The notes below the pieces were generated by a model that saw only the letters and a program-made list of their open reading frames with translations, was not told where the DNA came from and searched no databases. Position numbers and translations under genes: made by a program. DNA of 64,000 bases from Streptosporangium oxazolinicum (GTDB lineage: Bacteria; Actinomycetota; Actinomycetes; Streptosporangiales; Streptosporangiaceae), in the NCBI RefSeq assembly GCF_039537505.1, contig NZ_BAABAQ010000006.1, positions 1 through 64,000 of the forward strand, read 5' to 3'. Below are positions 40,484-50,012 of the stretch, in pieces. Positions within the stretch are counted from its first letter, which is position 1. Every line of letters begins with the position of its first letter.

Positions 40484-43400
40484 GTGCCCCTCCACTCCAA
40501 CACCGGAATGCGCCGACCATTGAGACCTCTCGACTTCCTGGGCCGGATCAAGGTAAAGCTCGGCATGGTGATCCTGCTGGCCGTGGTGACGGCGTTCGTC
40601 GTCAACGAGGTCGGCATCAACATCGGTTACTCGCGCAATGTGCGCGTCGCGGTGGCCGTGGTGTTCGCGCTGATCATGGTGCAGTTGCTCGCGCGGGGGA
40701 TGACCAAGCCGCTGCGAGAGATGGCCGCCGCCGCGCAGACCATCGCCAAGGGCCGGTACGGCCTGCGGGTGACCGCGTCCTCCCGTGACGAGGTCGGCGA
40801 GCTCGCCCGCGCCTTCAACGCGATGGCCGCCGACCTGGGCGAGGTGGACCGGCAGCGGCGTGAGCTGGTGGCCAACGTCAGCCACGAGCTCCGCACGCCG
40901 ATCACCGCGCTCCGTGCGGTGCTGGAGAACGTGGTCGACGGGGTCTCGGATCCCGACCCCGTCACCCTCGGCACCGCGCTCGCCCAGACCGAGCGGCTGG
41001 GCCGACTGGTCGCGCAGCTGCTCGACCTGTCCCGACTGGAGTCCGGGGCCCGGCTGATCGAGCGTGAGGACGTCGAGCTGCGCCAGCTGTGCGAGCAGGC
41101 CCTGCGGGAGGCCGTACTGGCCAGGGAGGGGGTGGTGGCGCGCTGTGAGGTCCCGGAGGGGTTGAGCCTGCGCGCCGATCCCGACCTGCTCGCCCAGGTC
41201 CTCGCCAACCTGCTGGACAACGCGGTACGGCACAGCCCCATCGGCGGGGTGGTGGTGCTCGCGGCGACGGCCAGGGGAGAGGGGGTCCGGCTGCGGGTGA
41301 GCGACCAGGGGCCGGGGATCGCGGCCGAGGACCGGGCGCGGGCGTTCGAGCGCTTCTCGCGCCTGGACGCGGGGCGGGCCGCCGACGACGGCGGCGCCGG
41401 GCTGGGACTGGCCATCACCAAGGAGATCGTCGAGCTCCACGGCGGCTCCATCCACGTTGACGACGGTGTCGGCTGCCACGTCGTGGCCGACCTTCCGGAA
41501 AGGATCGAGATGAGCCCCCCGTCTCTCCCCGCCAAGGGTTCCCTTCCTTCGGAAGCGGACGCGGTCGCCCCGGGGAAGATTCTTCCGGGCGAGGTTCCCG
41601 TGGCTTCTACGGTCTCCGCGTCTTCCGTCCCGCTTACGGCCGGTACACCGTCCGGAGGTCGCGAGGCAGCCGGGGCCGTGGGGGGTCCCGGATCCGACGA
41701 ACCAGACGAACCAGTGGAGAGCGGCCGGGTATCCGGAACTGGTCAGGAGTCCGGAGCCGTCGAGTCGGTCGAGCGGGGCGAACCGGCGGAGACCGGCCGG
41801 GCGGCCGAGGTTCGTGAGATGGTCGGGGCCGGGCAGGTGTCCGGGTCGCGAGAGGTCGCGGCGACCGCTTCCGTGACCGGCTCTGTGAACAGCTCTGTGA
41901 CCGGTGCTGTGGCCGGTCCGGTGAGCGAACCGGCAGTCGGCTCGGTGGGCGGATCGGCAGTCGGACCGGTGATCGGTTCGGCGGTTGGTTCGGCAGTCGG
42001 ACCTGTGATCGGCTCGGTGGGTGGGCCGGTGATCGGCTCGGGGGCCGTTCCCGGCGAACCGGTTGGGGCCGTCCAGGACGCCGGACCCGTTCAGGTGTCC
42101 GGACCTCGCGAGACCGGCGAGGCGCCCGGCACCTCCGACCCGGCCACGGATCCGGTCACGGACCCGGGCGGACCCGGGCGCGACGTGATGTCCGGACCGA
42201 TGCCCGCCTCTCCGGAGCCCGGAGCCGCCGCCCCCGATGCCCCTGTCCCCGCCGTCCCCGATGTCGCCGTCACGCCCTCTCCTCCCGTACGGCCTTCCTC
42301 GCAGCCGTCCCCACCGCGGCCCGTTCTCGTCAGGGACGGGAGCGCGCGTCAGAGGCCGGTCGTGATGCGGAACTGGTCGGGGGCGTTCATCGGGGTCCTC
42401 CTCGGCGGCATCGCCGGACTGGTGTGCGCCGTGATCGTGGGTATCGTCCTCGCGAACGTCGACCCCCTGCTGGCCGTGTTCACCGGGGCCGTCATCGTCG
42501 CCATCGGCGCGTTCGTCGGCACGGTCATCGGTGCCACCACGCCCGCCGAGGATTTCCTGGCCCCCGTCGAACCGCTCCCGCACCGGCCTCCGGCGCGGGG
42601 GCCCGCCGCGCAGCGCGTCACCGTACCGGGTCCGGAAGCTCCGCAGCGGGAAGGCGAGGCACGGCAGGCAGTTGTCAGGGAAGAGGCCACGGGTTCATTG
42701 GCGAGCCCCTCGGCGGTCTCCCGGCCGGGCGGGGGGAGAGGGCCCGGGGCTCCCGGCGGGTACGAGGCGCCGCCGATCTTCCCCCGGCCCGAGCTGCCGG
42801 ACACGCCCCGGTGGGTGCTGCCGGTGTCGGCCGCGGTCGGGCTGCTCGCCGCGGTCGCGGTGCCGTACAGCAGGGCCGGGCTGGGGCTCGTGCTGGTGTC
42901 CGCGGCGATGGGGATCGCGGCGATCCCCGCGGCGCGCAGGAGGATCAACCCGTGGTCGGCGGGGATGGGGGCGATCGCCTACGGGCTGGTCGCGATGGTG
43001 ATGTTCAGGGACGCGGACTGGCTGGTCGCGATACTTCTGCTGGCCGGGTTCCTGACGGCCGCGCTCGCCCTGTCGGGGGCCGGGCGCGGCTGGCTCGGGG
43101 TGCTCAGGGGTGGCGCGTCGGTGATCCTGGGCCTCCTGCCGGTGCCGTGGTTCCTCGGCGCGAGGCTGAAGGGCCTCGTGTCCCGCCGCCGGGCGATGCC
43201 CCTGCTGCTGGGGGGCGGGCTCACCGTCGCGCTGCTCGCGGTGTTCGGGGCGCTGTTCGCGTCGGCGGACGCGGTCTTCGCCGAAGCCGTCGAGCGGGTG
43301 TTCAGCGCGCAGGAGTGGGCGGAGTCGCTGCCGCTGCGGATCCTCCTCTTCGTCGTCTTCGCGGCCGTGGTCGCCTCCGCCGTGCTGGTCGGGCTGCGAC

Positions 43401-44242
43401 CCGTGGCCGAGCCGAAGGCCCCCGACCTGAAGGCCACGGTCGGCCGGGGTCTGTGGGTGACCCCGCTCACGGCGCTCAACCTGCTGTTCGCCACGTTCGT
43501 GGGAATGCAGCTGACCGTGCTGTTCGGCGGTACCCGGTGGGTGCTGTCCGCCACCGGGCTGACCTACGCCGAGTACGCGCGCTCCGGGTTCTTCCAGCTC
43601 GTCGTCGTCAGCGTGTTCGTCCTGGCCATCGTGGCGGTCGCCTCGGGGGTCGTGGAGCTCAAGGGGGGCGACCGCTGGCTGATGGCCGGGCTGCTCGGCC
43701 TGCTCTGCGTGCTGACCCTGGTGATCCTGTTCTCCGCGCTGCACTGGCTGGACCTGTACGCCGACGCCTACGGGCTCTCCCGGCTGCGGGCCTCGGTGTC
43801 GGCGACGGTGCTGTGGCTGGGCGGGGTCTTCGCGCTGGTCCTCGCCGCGGGCGCGGCCCGGCTCACCGGACGCGGGCACGCGCGCTGGCTGCCCAGGACC
43901 CTCGTCCTGATGACGAGCGCCTCCCTGCTGGCGTTCGCGGTCTGGAACCCCGACCTGCGAGTCGCGGAGACCCAGCTCGCCGTACGGGGCGTGGAGCGGG
44001 TCGACCTCGACTACCTGGGAGACCTCGGCGCGGAGGCCGTGCCCGCCCTGGACAGGCTGCCGGAACCGGCCCGCAGCTGCGTTCTGCGGGACGTGGTCGC
44101 GGCCAACGAACTCGCCGGGCCCGACCCGTGGAACGGCTGGAACCTGGTCCGCCGCGAGGCGAGGGACCTGCTGCGGGAACGCCCGGTCCTCAAGGACGTC
44201 TCATGTCCGCAGACCCCTTCCCGGCTGGAGACCCCGTACTAG
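40484..44242 (+). CDS. HAMP histidine kinase fused to a DUF4153-like polytopic membrane domain
   Basis: 1252 residues. Two transmembrane helices (about 25-70) and a HAMP domain (70-125); HisKA with H134 (NVSHELRTP); HATPase motifs LLDNAVRHSP, VSDQGPGIA and GAGLGLAI up to about 340. A low-complexity linker of about 270 residues includes a VTGS/VGGP/VIGS repeat (about 460-530). Then a two-helix hairpin (WSGAFIGVLLGGIAGLV), another linker, and about ten transmembrane helices with TYAEYARSGFFQLVVV, characteristic of the DUF4153/DUF4173 family. Kinase and membrane domain are one uninterrupted frame. GTG start at 40484 or ATG at 40508; neither has a ribosome-binding site. Confidence 0.9.
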   Translation: MPLHSNTGMRRPLRPLDFLGRIKVKLGMVILLAVVTAFVVNEVGINIGYSRNVRVAVAVVFALIMVQLLARGMTKPLREMAAAAQTIAKGRYGLRVTASSRDEVGELARAFNAMAADLGEVDRQRRELVANVSHELRTPITALRAVLENVVDGVSDPDPVTLGTALAQTERLGRLVAQLLDLSRLESGARLIEREDVELRQLCEQALREAVLAREGVVARCEVPEGLSLRADPDLLAQVLANLLDNAVRHSPIGGVVVLAATARGEGVRLRVSDQGPGIAAEDRARAFERFSRLDAGRAADDGGAGLGLAITKEIVELHGGSIHVDDGVGCHVVADLPERIEMSPPSLPAKGSLPSEADAVAPGKILPGEVPVASTVSASSVPLTAGTPSGGREAAGAVGGPGSDEPDEPVESGRVSGTGQESGAVESVERGEPAETGRAAEVREMVGAGQVSGSREVAATASVTGSVNSSVTGAVAGPVSEPAVGSVGGSAVGPVIGSAVGSAVGPVIGSVGGPVIGSGAVPGEPVGAVQDAGPVQVSGPRETGEAPGTSDPATDPVTDPGGPGRDVMSGPMPASPEPGAAAPDAPVPAVPDVAVTPSPPVRPSSQPSPPRPVLVRDGSARQRPVVMRNWSGAFIGVLLGGIAGLVCAVIVGIVLANVDPLLAVFTGAVIVAIGAFVGTVIGATTPAEDFLAPVEPLPHRPPARGPAAQRVTVPGPEAPQREGEARQAVVREEATGSLASPSAVSRPGGGRGPGAPGGYEAPPIFPRPELPDTPRWVLPVSAAVGLLAAVAVPYSRAGLGLVLVSAAMGIAAIPAARRRINPWSAGMGAIAYGLVAMVMFRDADWLVAILLLAGFLTAALALSGAGRGWLGVLRGGASVILGLLPVPWFLGARLKGLVSRRRAMPLLLGGGLTVALLAVFGALFASADAVFAEAVERVFSAQEWAESLPLRILLFVVFAAVVASAVLVGLRPVAEPKAPDLKATVGRGLWVTPLTALNLLFATFVGMQLTVLFGGTRWVLSATGLTYAEYARSGFFQLVVVSVFVLAIVAVASGVVELKGGDRWLMAGLLGLLCVLTLVILFSALHWLDLYADAYGLSRLRASVSATVLWLGGVFALVLAAGAARLTGRGHARWLPRTLVLMTSASLLAFAVWNPDLRVAETQLAVRGVERVDLDYLGDLGAEAVPALDRLPEPARSCVLRDVVAANELAGPDPWNGWNLVRREARDLLRERPVLKDVSCPQTPSRLETPY

Positions 44243-44338
44243 GACTGATCCGAACATCCCGGCAGGTAGAGCGGCAACAGGGACGCGGTGAAGCCCGTGA
44301 ATCGCCGCGTCCCAGGAAGTGATGCGTGACCGAGGAGG

Positions 44339-44587
44339 TCAACTCGCCTCGCGTAGTGGCTGGAACCGGACGCTCAACCGCATTTCCAGAGCTTCTGCGA
44401 GCCGCTCCAGCATCGGGATGGTCGGCATCGTCCCGCCCGCCTCGAAGCGCGCCACCGCCGGCTGCTTCAACCCGCTGCGCTCAGCCAACTCGGTTTGAGT
44501 CAGCCCGAGTTGCTCACGCCGGAGCCGGTCATCGCCGCCACCGAGTAAGCCGCTGGAGATCAGGGTGCCGTTGAGGGAGCGGCCCAC
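44339..44587 (-). CDS. Small XRE-family HTH protein
   Basis: An 82-residue protein that is almost entirely a helix-turn-helix (RREQLGLTQTELAERSGLKQ, then PAVARFEAGGTMPTIPMLER). This size and wording resemble XRE antitoxins of HigBA-type modules or small autoregulators. No toxin-like gene is adjacent. GTG at 44587 gives the full frame, with no ribosome-binding site. It is divergent from the D-aminoacylase gene (about 90 bp), so it may control D-amino-acid catabolism. It could also be an antitoxin orphaned by deletion. Confidence 0.65.
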   Translation of the reverse strand: MGRSLNGTLISSGLLGGGDDRLRREQLGLTQTELAERSGLKQPAVARFEAGGTMPTIPMLERLAEALEMRLSVRFQPLREAS

Positions 44588-44676
44588 GCGTCACTTGGGA
44601 AATCCGGGACATGGGCAGGGGGAACGAAGGTGAGCGCTGGATGCGACGAAGACCTTCCGGGTGATTGAATCCCGGC

Positions 44677-46200
44677 ATGTCGTTCGATGTGTTGATCAGG
44701 GATGGCTGGGTGCTGGACGGCACCGGAGCCCCGGCCTGCCGGGCCGACGTCGGCGTCACCGGGGACCGGATCACCGCCGTGGGCCGCCTGGACGGCGCGG
44801 ACGCCACGACCGTCGTCGAGGCCGCCGGGCGTCACGTCATGCCCGGTCTCGTTGACTGCCACGCACACGGCGACGCCCTCGTCCTCGACAAGGACGTGCA
44901 GCTCGCCGCGCTCCGCCAGGGTGTGACCACGTTCGTCCTCGGCCAGGACGGGCTCTCCTTCGCCCCCTCCACCACCCTGGAGACCTTCGCCTACGCCACC
45001 CGCTACTTCGCGGCCGTCAACGGTGTCCACCCCTCGGCCGACGGGCCGATCGGCGTCGGGGAGCTGCTCGCGGGCTACGACCGGGCGACCGCGCTGAACA
45101 CCGCGTACCTGCTGCCGCACGGCACGATCCGCCACGACGTGATGGGCGCCGCCGAGCGGGCCGCCACCGCCGACGAACTGGCCGCGATGCTGGCCCGCGT
45201 CGAGCGCGGCCTGTCGGAGGGCGCCGCCGGTCTCTCCACCGGCCTGGAGTACGCCCCGGGCCGCTACGCCGACGCCGCCGAGATCGCCGCGCTCTGCGCG
45301 CCGCTGGGCCGCCTGCCGTACGTGACGCACATGCGTGGGTACGGTGCGGCGGCCCCCGAGGGGATGGCCGAGGTGACGGACATCGCCCGGCGCTCGGGCG
45401 TCGCCGTGCACGTCTCGCACTACCACGGTCCGGCCGCCACGCTCCTGCCGCTGATCGACGAGGCCCGGCTCATGGGGCTGGACGTCACCTTCGACACCTA
45501 CCCCTACCTGCGGGGCAGCACGATCCTGGCGATGGTCGCGCTGCCCCGGTGGGTCCCGGCCGCCGACACCGACCGCGCGCTGGAGCTCCTGGAGTCCGAG
45601 CCGATCGAGTGGGACGAGACGCTCTGGCCGAGGATCACCTTCTCCCACGTGCCCGGCGCCGAGTGGGCAGAGGGGATGACGCTGCCCGAGGCCGCCGCCG
45701 AGGCCGGGCTGGAGCCGGGGGAGTTCTGCCGCAGGATCCTCATCGACACCCGGCTGGAGGCCGGATGCGTGTCGGCCCGCCCCGACGAGGGCCCCGAGGG
45801 CGAGGCGTCGGTCCGCGCGATCCTGCGCCACCCGGCCCACACCGGCGGCTCCGACGGCATCTACGTGGGCGGACACCCCCACCCCCGGGGCTACGGGGCG
45901 TTCGCCAGGATGCTCGGCCACCACGTCCGCGAGACCGGTGACTGGACCCTGGAGCAGGCCGTCGTCCACCTCTCCTCGCACCCGGCCCGCCGCTTCGGCC
46001 TCGACGGGCGGGGTCTCGTCCGCCCCGGGCAGGTCGCCGACCTGGTCGTCCTCGACGCCACAGCGATCGCCGACCGGGCCACGTACGCCGCCCCGCGCAC
46101 CCCGGCCACCGGGATCGGCGACGTCCTCGTCTCCGGGGTCCCGGTTCTCGCCGAAGGGGCGCTCACCGGCGCCATTCCTGGCAGGGCACTACGCCCCTGA
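44677..46200 (+). CDS. N-acyl-D-amino-acid deacylase (D-aminoacylase family)
   Basis: A 507-residue zinc amidohydrolase. Metal motif H62-x-H64 (VDCHAHGD), further ligands in THMRGYG and VHVSHYHGPA, and the SDGIYVGGHPHPRGYG segment typical of D-aminoacylase-type enzymes, which hydrolyse N-acyl-D-amino acids to the free D-amino acid. ATG at 44677 gives the family N-terminus MSFDVLIRDGWVLDGTG; four upstream codons are open but unneeded. Head of a D-amino-acid catabolic gene set. Confidence 0.9.
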   Translation: MSFDVLIRDGWVLDGTGAPACRADVGVTGDRITAVGRLDGADATTVVEAAGRHVMPGLVDCHAHGDALVLDKDVQLAALRQGVTTFVLGQDGLSFAPSTTLETFAYATRYFAAVNGVHPSADGPIGVGELLAGYDRATALNTAYLLPHGTIRHDVMGAAERAATADELAAMLARVERGLSEGAAGLSTGLEYAPGRYADAAEIAALCAPLGRLPYVTHMRGYGAAAPEGMAEVTDIARRSGVAVHVSHYHGPAATLLPLIDEARLMGLDVTFDTYPYLRGSTILAMVALPRWVPAADTDRALELLESEPIEWDETLWPRITFSHVPGAEWAEGMTLPEAAAEAGLEPGEFCRRILIDTRLEAGCVSARPDEGPEGEASVRAILRHPAHTGGSDGIYVGGHPHPRGYGAFARMLGHHVRETGDWTLEQAVVHLSSHPARRFGLDGRGLVRPGQVADLVVLDATAIADRATYAAPRTPATGIGDVLVSGVPVLAEGALTGAIPGRALRP

Positions 46201-46368
46201 GCCCCCGGAGGCTCTGGCCCCTCAAGAAGCCCCGAGGGCGCGGCCCTGCGGAGGGCGCCGTGAGGATAGGGTCCTCAGGGCGGCCAAGGGGGACGCGATC
46301 TCCCACGCCCGGATCCGGCGGCCGACGAGCCGTCACATCCGCCGAGGCGACCAGAGGGGGACGGGGAC

Positions 46369-47478
46369 GTGAAGGGCATCGTGGATCCCGAGGCGGCGCT
46401 GGGGGCCTCGCTGTTCGGCGGGGCGTTCACCTTCCCCGTGATGGTGGCCCACCGGAGCGCGCTGGAGCACAACATCGCGACCCTCGCGGCCTTCACCCGG
46501 CAGTACGGGCTCACCTTCGCCCCGCACGCCAAGACCACCATGTCGCCCGAGCTGGTGCGGGCGCAGCTCGACGCGGGCGCGTGGGGGCTGACGGTCGCCA
46601 CCCCCAGCCAGGCGCTCACCCTGCGCGAGTTCGGCGTCTCCCGGATCGTCCTCGCCAACCAGGTCTTCGACCCGGCCGGGCTGACCGCCCTGGCGGGCCA
46701 GCTGGCCGACGACCCCGCGTTCGAGTTCCTCTGCTTCGTCGACTCGACGGCCGGGGTCGAGGCGCTCTCCCGGCACGCCGGAGCCAGGCCGTTCCGCGTG
46801 CTGGCCGAACTCGGCCACGAGGGCGGGCGCGGCGGCAGCCGTACGCTCGCTCAGCTGCTGGAGGTCGCCTCGGCGGCGGAGGCGGCCGAGGGCGTGGAAC
46901 TGGCGGGCGTCGCCGGGTACGAGGGGTCGCTGGGCTCGGCGCGGGAGGTGCGGGCCTACCTGCACCGGCTGCTGGAGGCGCTGGAGCACCTGCGGGTGCG
47001 CGGCCCGATCCTGTCGGTGGGCGGCAGTCAGTGGTTCGACGTGATCGGCCGTGAGCTCGCCGCCTGCCAGGCCACGGTCATGCTGCGCAGCGGCGCCTAC
47101 GTCTCCCACGACGACGGCTACTACCGCGAGCGCACCCCGTACACCCGGATGGACGGGGAGCTGCGCGCCGCGCTGGAGATCTGGGCGCACGTGCTGAGCG
47201 TTCCCGAGCCCGGTCTGGCCGTGGTCGGGTTCGGCAAGCGCGACGCCCCCTTCGACGAGGGGCTGCCGATCCCGCGCGGAGCCGTCGCGGACGCGACGGT
47301 GCTCAAGGTCCAGGACCAGCACGCGGTCCTGAGATTGGCGCCGGGCTCGCCGGTGGGGCCGGGGGACCTGGTGTCGTTCGGCATCTCCCACCCGTGCACC
47401 GCCTTCGACAAGTGGCGGGCCATCCCGGTGGTCGACGAGGAGTACGTCGTCGTCGATCTGATAAACACCTTTTTCTGA
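46369..47478 (+). CDS. Fold-type III PLP enzyme, D-serine-dehydratase type
   Basis: 369 residues. The alanine-racemase-like PLP barrel has the Schiff-base lysine K55 (FAPHAKTTM). The C-terminal metal site is H341-x-C343 (ISHPCTAFDKW). An HxC pair is the zinc site of eukaryotic-type D-serine dehydratase, whereas D-threonine aldolase has HxD, so dehydratase/deaminase chemistry on a D-beta-hydroxy amino acid is favoured. GTG at 46369 after GAGGGGG. RidA lies 29 bp downstream, which suits an enzyme releasing an enamine/imine. Confidence 0.88.
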   Translation: MKGIVDPEAALGASLFGGAFTFPVMVAHRSALEHNIATLAAFTRQYGLTFAPHAKTTMSPELVRAQLDAGAWGLTVATPSQALTLREFGVSRIVLANQVFDPAGLTALAGQLADDPAFEFLCFVDSTAGVEALSRHAGARPFRVLAELGHEGGRGGSRTLAQLLEVASAAEAAEGVELAGVAGYEGSLGSAREVRAYLHRLLEALEHLRVRGPILSVGGSQWFDVIGRELAACQATVMLRSGAYVSHDDGYYRERTPYTRMDGELRAALEIWAHVLSVPEPGLAVVGFGKRDAPFDEGLPIPRGAVADATVLKVQDQHAVLRLAPGSPVGPGDLVSFGISHPCTAFDKWRAIPVVDEEYVVVDLINTFF

Positions 47479-47507
47479 ATTCCCCATTGCTGAAGAGGAG
47501 TCTTGAG

Positions 47508-47894
47508 ATGAGCGGCAAGCAGGAGCTGAGGACCGACGAGGGCGCGGCCCCCGTCGGGGCGTACTCGCAGGGCCTCGTGGTCGGCGACTTCGTCTACACC
47601 TCGGGCATGGGGCCGCTGAGCCCCGAGACCGGTGAGGTCGTCGGGACCGACGTGGCCGAGCAGACCCACCAGGTGATGCGCAATCTTGGCGCGATCCTCG
47701 CGGCGCACGGGCTCGGCTTCGACGACGTGGTGAAGTCGACCGTGCACCTGGAGCACCTCAAGCGTGACTTCGCCGCCTACAACGAGGTATACAAGTCGTA
47801 CTTCACCCGCCCGTACCCGGTCCGCACGACCGTTGGCTCGGACCTGATGGACATCCTCGTCGAGATCGACTTCGTGGCCTACAAGCCGCGTTAG
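47508..47894 (+). CDS. ridA: RidA-family enamine/imine deaminase
   Basis: A 128-residue RidA (YjgF/YER057c) protein. It hydrolyses reactive 2-aminoacrylate-type enamines/imines to keto acids and ammonia. The conserved Arg is R106 in PYPVRTTVGS, with QGLVVGDFVYTSG near the N-terminus. ATG at 47508 follows GAAGAGGAG. Its place directly after the D-serine-dehydratase-type gene matches the reaction order. Confidence 0.92.
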   Translation: MSGKQELRTDEGAAPVGAYSQGLVVGDFVYTSGMGPLSPETGEVVGTDVAEQTHQVMRNLGAILAAHGLGFDDVVKSTVHLEHLKRDFAAYNEVYKSYFTRPYPVRTTVGSDLMDILVEIDFVAYKPR

Positions 47895-47925
47895 AGTCTG
47901 ACCGACTTCGTGGGAGGGCGGCGGC

Positions 47926-49137
47926 TTGGACAGCTCGCTATACGTCTACGTCGAGGACGTACGCGGGGAGGGCCTGGAGGCGGTCCTCGACCGGATCACC
48001 GGATACGGCGTGACGGGCGTGACCGTGGCCGCCGCCTACCACCGTGCCCGCGACGTCACCCCGCACGGCCGCTCCCGGGTGACGCTCCGCAGCGACGGCG
48101 CGCACTTCACGCCGCCCGCCGACCTGTTCGGCGGGCTGCGGCTGGTCCCGCCCGTCCAGGAGGGTGCCGAGGACGAGCCGCTCGCCGCCCTCCGCCGGGC
48201 CACCGCCGAGCGCGGCCTCGCGCTGCACGGCTGGACCGTCTTCCTGCAGAACACCACGCTCGGCCTGGCCAACCCGGACGTGACCGTACGCAGCTGCTTC
48301 GGTGACCGGGGCTCGCCCGCCGACCTGTGCCCCTCCCACCCCGACGTGCGCCTGTACGCGGTCGCGCTGGGCCGGGCGGTGGCCAGGCAGGGCGTCGACA
48401 GCGTGGTGGCCGAGGCGCTGCACTTTGGCACCTTCGGCCACGGCTACCACCACGAGCGCAGCTTCGTCCCGCTCGGGCCGATGGACGCCTTCCTGCTCGG
48501 CCTGTGCTTCTGCGGTTTCTGCATGCGCCGCGCCGCCGACCTGGGCGTCAACGCCGAGGTGGCGCGCGAGGAGTGCTCCAGGATCGTGGGCGCCGTGCTC
48601 GACGGCGACCCTCCCGCCCAGGGCGAGGTGACCCGCGCAGCCCTGACCGCGTACGCGGGGCCCGAGGTGGTCGCCTACGCGCGGGCCCGCTCCGAGGTGG
48701 TGACCTCGCTCGTCTCCGAGGTCTCCACCGCCGTCACCGGCGAGGGCTCGCGTCTCGTCTTCCTCGACGCCACCGGAGCCGTCAAGGGCTACACCGACGG
48801 CCTGCCCTCACCGGGGCTCGCCGCGCACGACTCCTGGCAGCTCGGCGTCGACCTGGTCGCCCTCGGTGACCTGGTGCCCTCGCTCGGCGTGCTCGCCTAC
48901 GCCCGCGACGCGGCCAGGGTGGCCGACGACGTGGTCGCCTACCGCCGCTCGACGGGCAAGGACAAGGAGCTGCGGGTCGTCCTGCGGCCGGGGCTCCCCG
49001 ACACCGACTCGGCCGACCGCCTCGCCGCCAAGGTCCGCGCCGTGCGGGCCTCGGGCGCCGACGCGGTCGACTTCTACGCGTACGGGCTCATGCCCTACCC
49101 GATCCTGGACCGCATCCCGGGCGCGCTTTCTACTTGA
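47926..49137 (+). CDS. Conserved hypothetical protein, TIM-barrel-like
   Basis: 403 residues with no signal peptide. TTG start at 47926 with GGGAGGG 7-13 nt upstream, 31 bp after ridA, so it is the last gene of the D-amino-acid operon. The wording (LDRITGYGVTGVTVAAAYH; VDSVVAEALHFGTFGHGYHH; SGADAVDFYAYGLMPYP) suggests alternating beta/alpha units and a sugar-hydrolase or isomerase-like barrel. A CFCGFC cluster at about 190-195 could bind metal. I cannot assign a family. Confidence 0.75.
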   Translation: MDSSLYVYVEDVRGEGLEAVLDRITGYGVTGVTVAAAYHRARDVTPHGRSRVTLRSDGAHFTPPADLFGGLRLVPPVQEGAEDEPLAALRRATAERGLALHGWTVFLQNTTLGLANPDVTVRSCFGDRGSPADLCPSHPDVRLYAVALGRAVARQGVDSVVAEALHFGTFGHGYHHERSFVPLGPMDAFLLGLCFCGFCMRRAADLGVNAEVAREECSRIVGAVLDGDPPAQGEVTRAALTAYAGPEVVAYARARSEVVTSLVSEVSTAVTGEGSRLVFLDATGAVKGYTDGLPSPGLAAHDSWQLGVDLVALGDLVPSLGVLAYARDAARVADDVVAYRRSTGKDKELRVVLRPGLPDTDSADRLAAKVRAVRASGADAVDFYAYGLMPYPILDRIPGALST

Positions 49138-49255
49138 CCACCGGGATCGCGGGTCCGCGGAGGTGTCGTCCGGGGCGGTGCTCACGGCGCGGCCGTTCGC
49201 TCGGGTGGGGCCGGGGCGGTTCCAGGTCGAGCGACCGCAGGGCGCGGTGTGGTTT

Positions 49256-49876
49256 TCAGGTCGAACGATCGGAGAGCGCGGTCGCGACGCCGAGACCCAG
49301 GTAGACGACCCCGCTGAAGTGGCCGATCAAAGGTGCCCTGCTCCTCAGCCGCCCGCCGACGGCGCCCGCCGCCATGGCGTAGATCAGATCGGAGAGCAGG
49401 CCCAGGAGCAGCAGGGTCCCGCCCAGGACGGCGATCTGCAGCGGCACCGCGCCCGCCTCGGGCTCCACGAACTGGGGCAGGAACGCCAGGAAGAAGAGAA
49501 TCACCTTGGGGTTGAGCACGTTGACGACCACCCCTTCAAGGAAGATCGTCCGAAGCGGCTGCGGTGCGGGCTCCCGGCTCGCGAGCTCCTGCCTGCTCGT
49601 CAGCGCCCGGATGCCCAGATAGACCAGGTAGGCCACCCCGGCCCACTTGATCACATTGAACAGGGTCGCCGACCGCGCGATCACGTACGAGAGACCGGCC
49701 GCCGCCGCCGCGATGTGCACCAGCGTGCCCACCTCGATGCCGATCGCGCTCGCCACACCGGCGGCGCGGCCCTGGGAGACGGCGCGGGTGATGATGTAGA
49801 TGTGGTTCGGGCCCGGTACCAGGACCAGTGCCAGCGAGGCGACCGAGAAGATCAGCAATGTGGAGGGCGAGATCAT
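49256..49876 (-). CDS. LysE/RhtB-family amino-acid exporter (second copy)
   Basis: A 206-residue six-helix exporter. VLVPGPNHIYIITRAVSQGR, GIEVGTLVHIAAAAAG and NPKVILFFLAFLPQF match the family. Paralogue of the exporter at 5380-6024, with about half of residues alike by eye. Convergent with the D-amino-acid operon and divergent from the LAL regulator. It exports amino acids; the substrate is undefined. Confidence 0.92.
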   Translation of the reverse strand: MISPSTLLIFSVASLALVLVPGPNHIYIITRAVSQGRAAGVASAIGIEVGTLVHIAAAAAGLSYVIARSATLFNVIKWAGVAYLVYLGIRALTSRQELASREPAPQPLRTIFLEGVVVNVLNPKVILFFLAFLPQFVEPEAGAVPLQIAVLGGTLLLLGLLSDLIYAMAAGAVGGRLRSRAPLIGHFSGVVYLGLGVATALSDRST

Positions 49877-49936
49877 GCCCTGACCCTAGGGGCGTTCCTG
49901 TCCTCGCCGTCAGGGCCAATGCGCGGGTCCTTTGGC

Positions 49937-49978
49937 GTACCAATCCGTCCCCGCTCGTTCCCTGTCGGGGTACCAATC
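49937..49978. promoter_or_regulatory. Direct repeat GTACCAATC x2 upstream of LAL regulator
   Basis: Perfect 9-bp copies at 49937-49945 and 49970-49978, 33 bp apart (three helical turns), each preceded by GG and one variable base. A GATACT -10-like hexamer lies just before the GTG at 50013. The spacing suits a dimeric activator. Confidence 0.45.
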
Positions 49979-50012
49979 GCCCCCTTCGGCGCCCCGTGCG
50001 ATACTCGCCGAC

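Noticed and set aside
44339..44587. Complete toxin-antitoxin module
   Set aside because: The XRE protein looks antitoxin-like but no small toxin gene (HigB, RelE or similar) flanks it on either strand.
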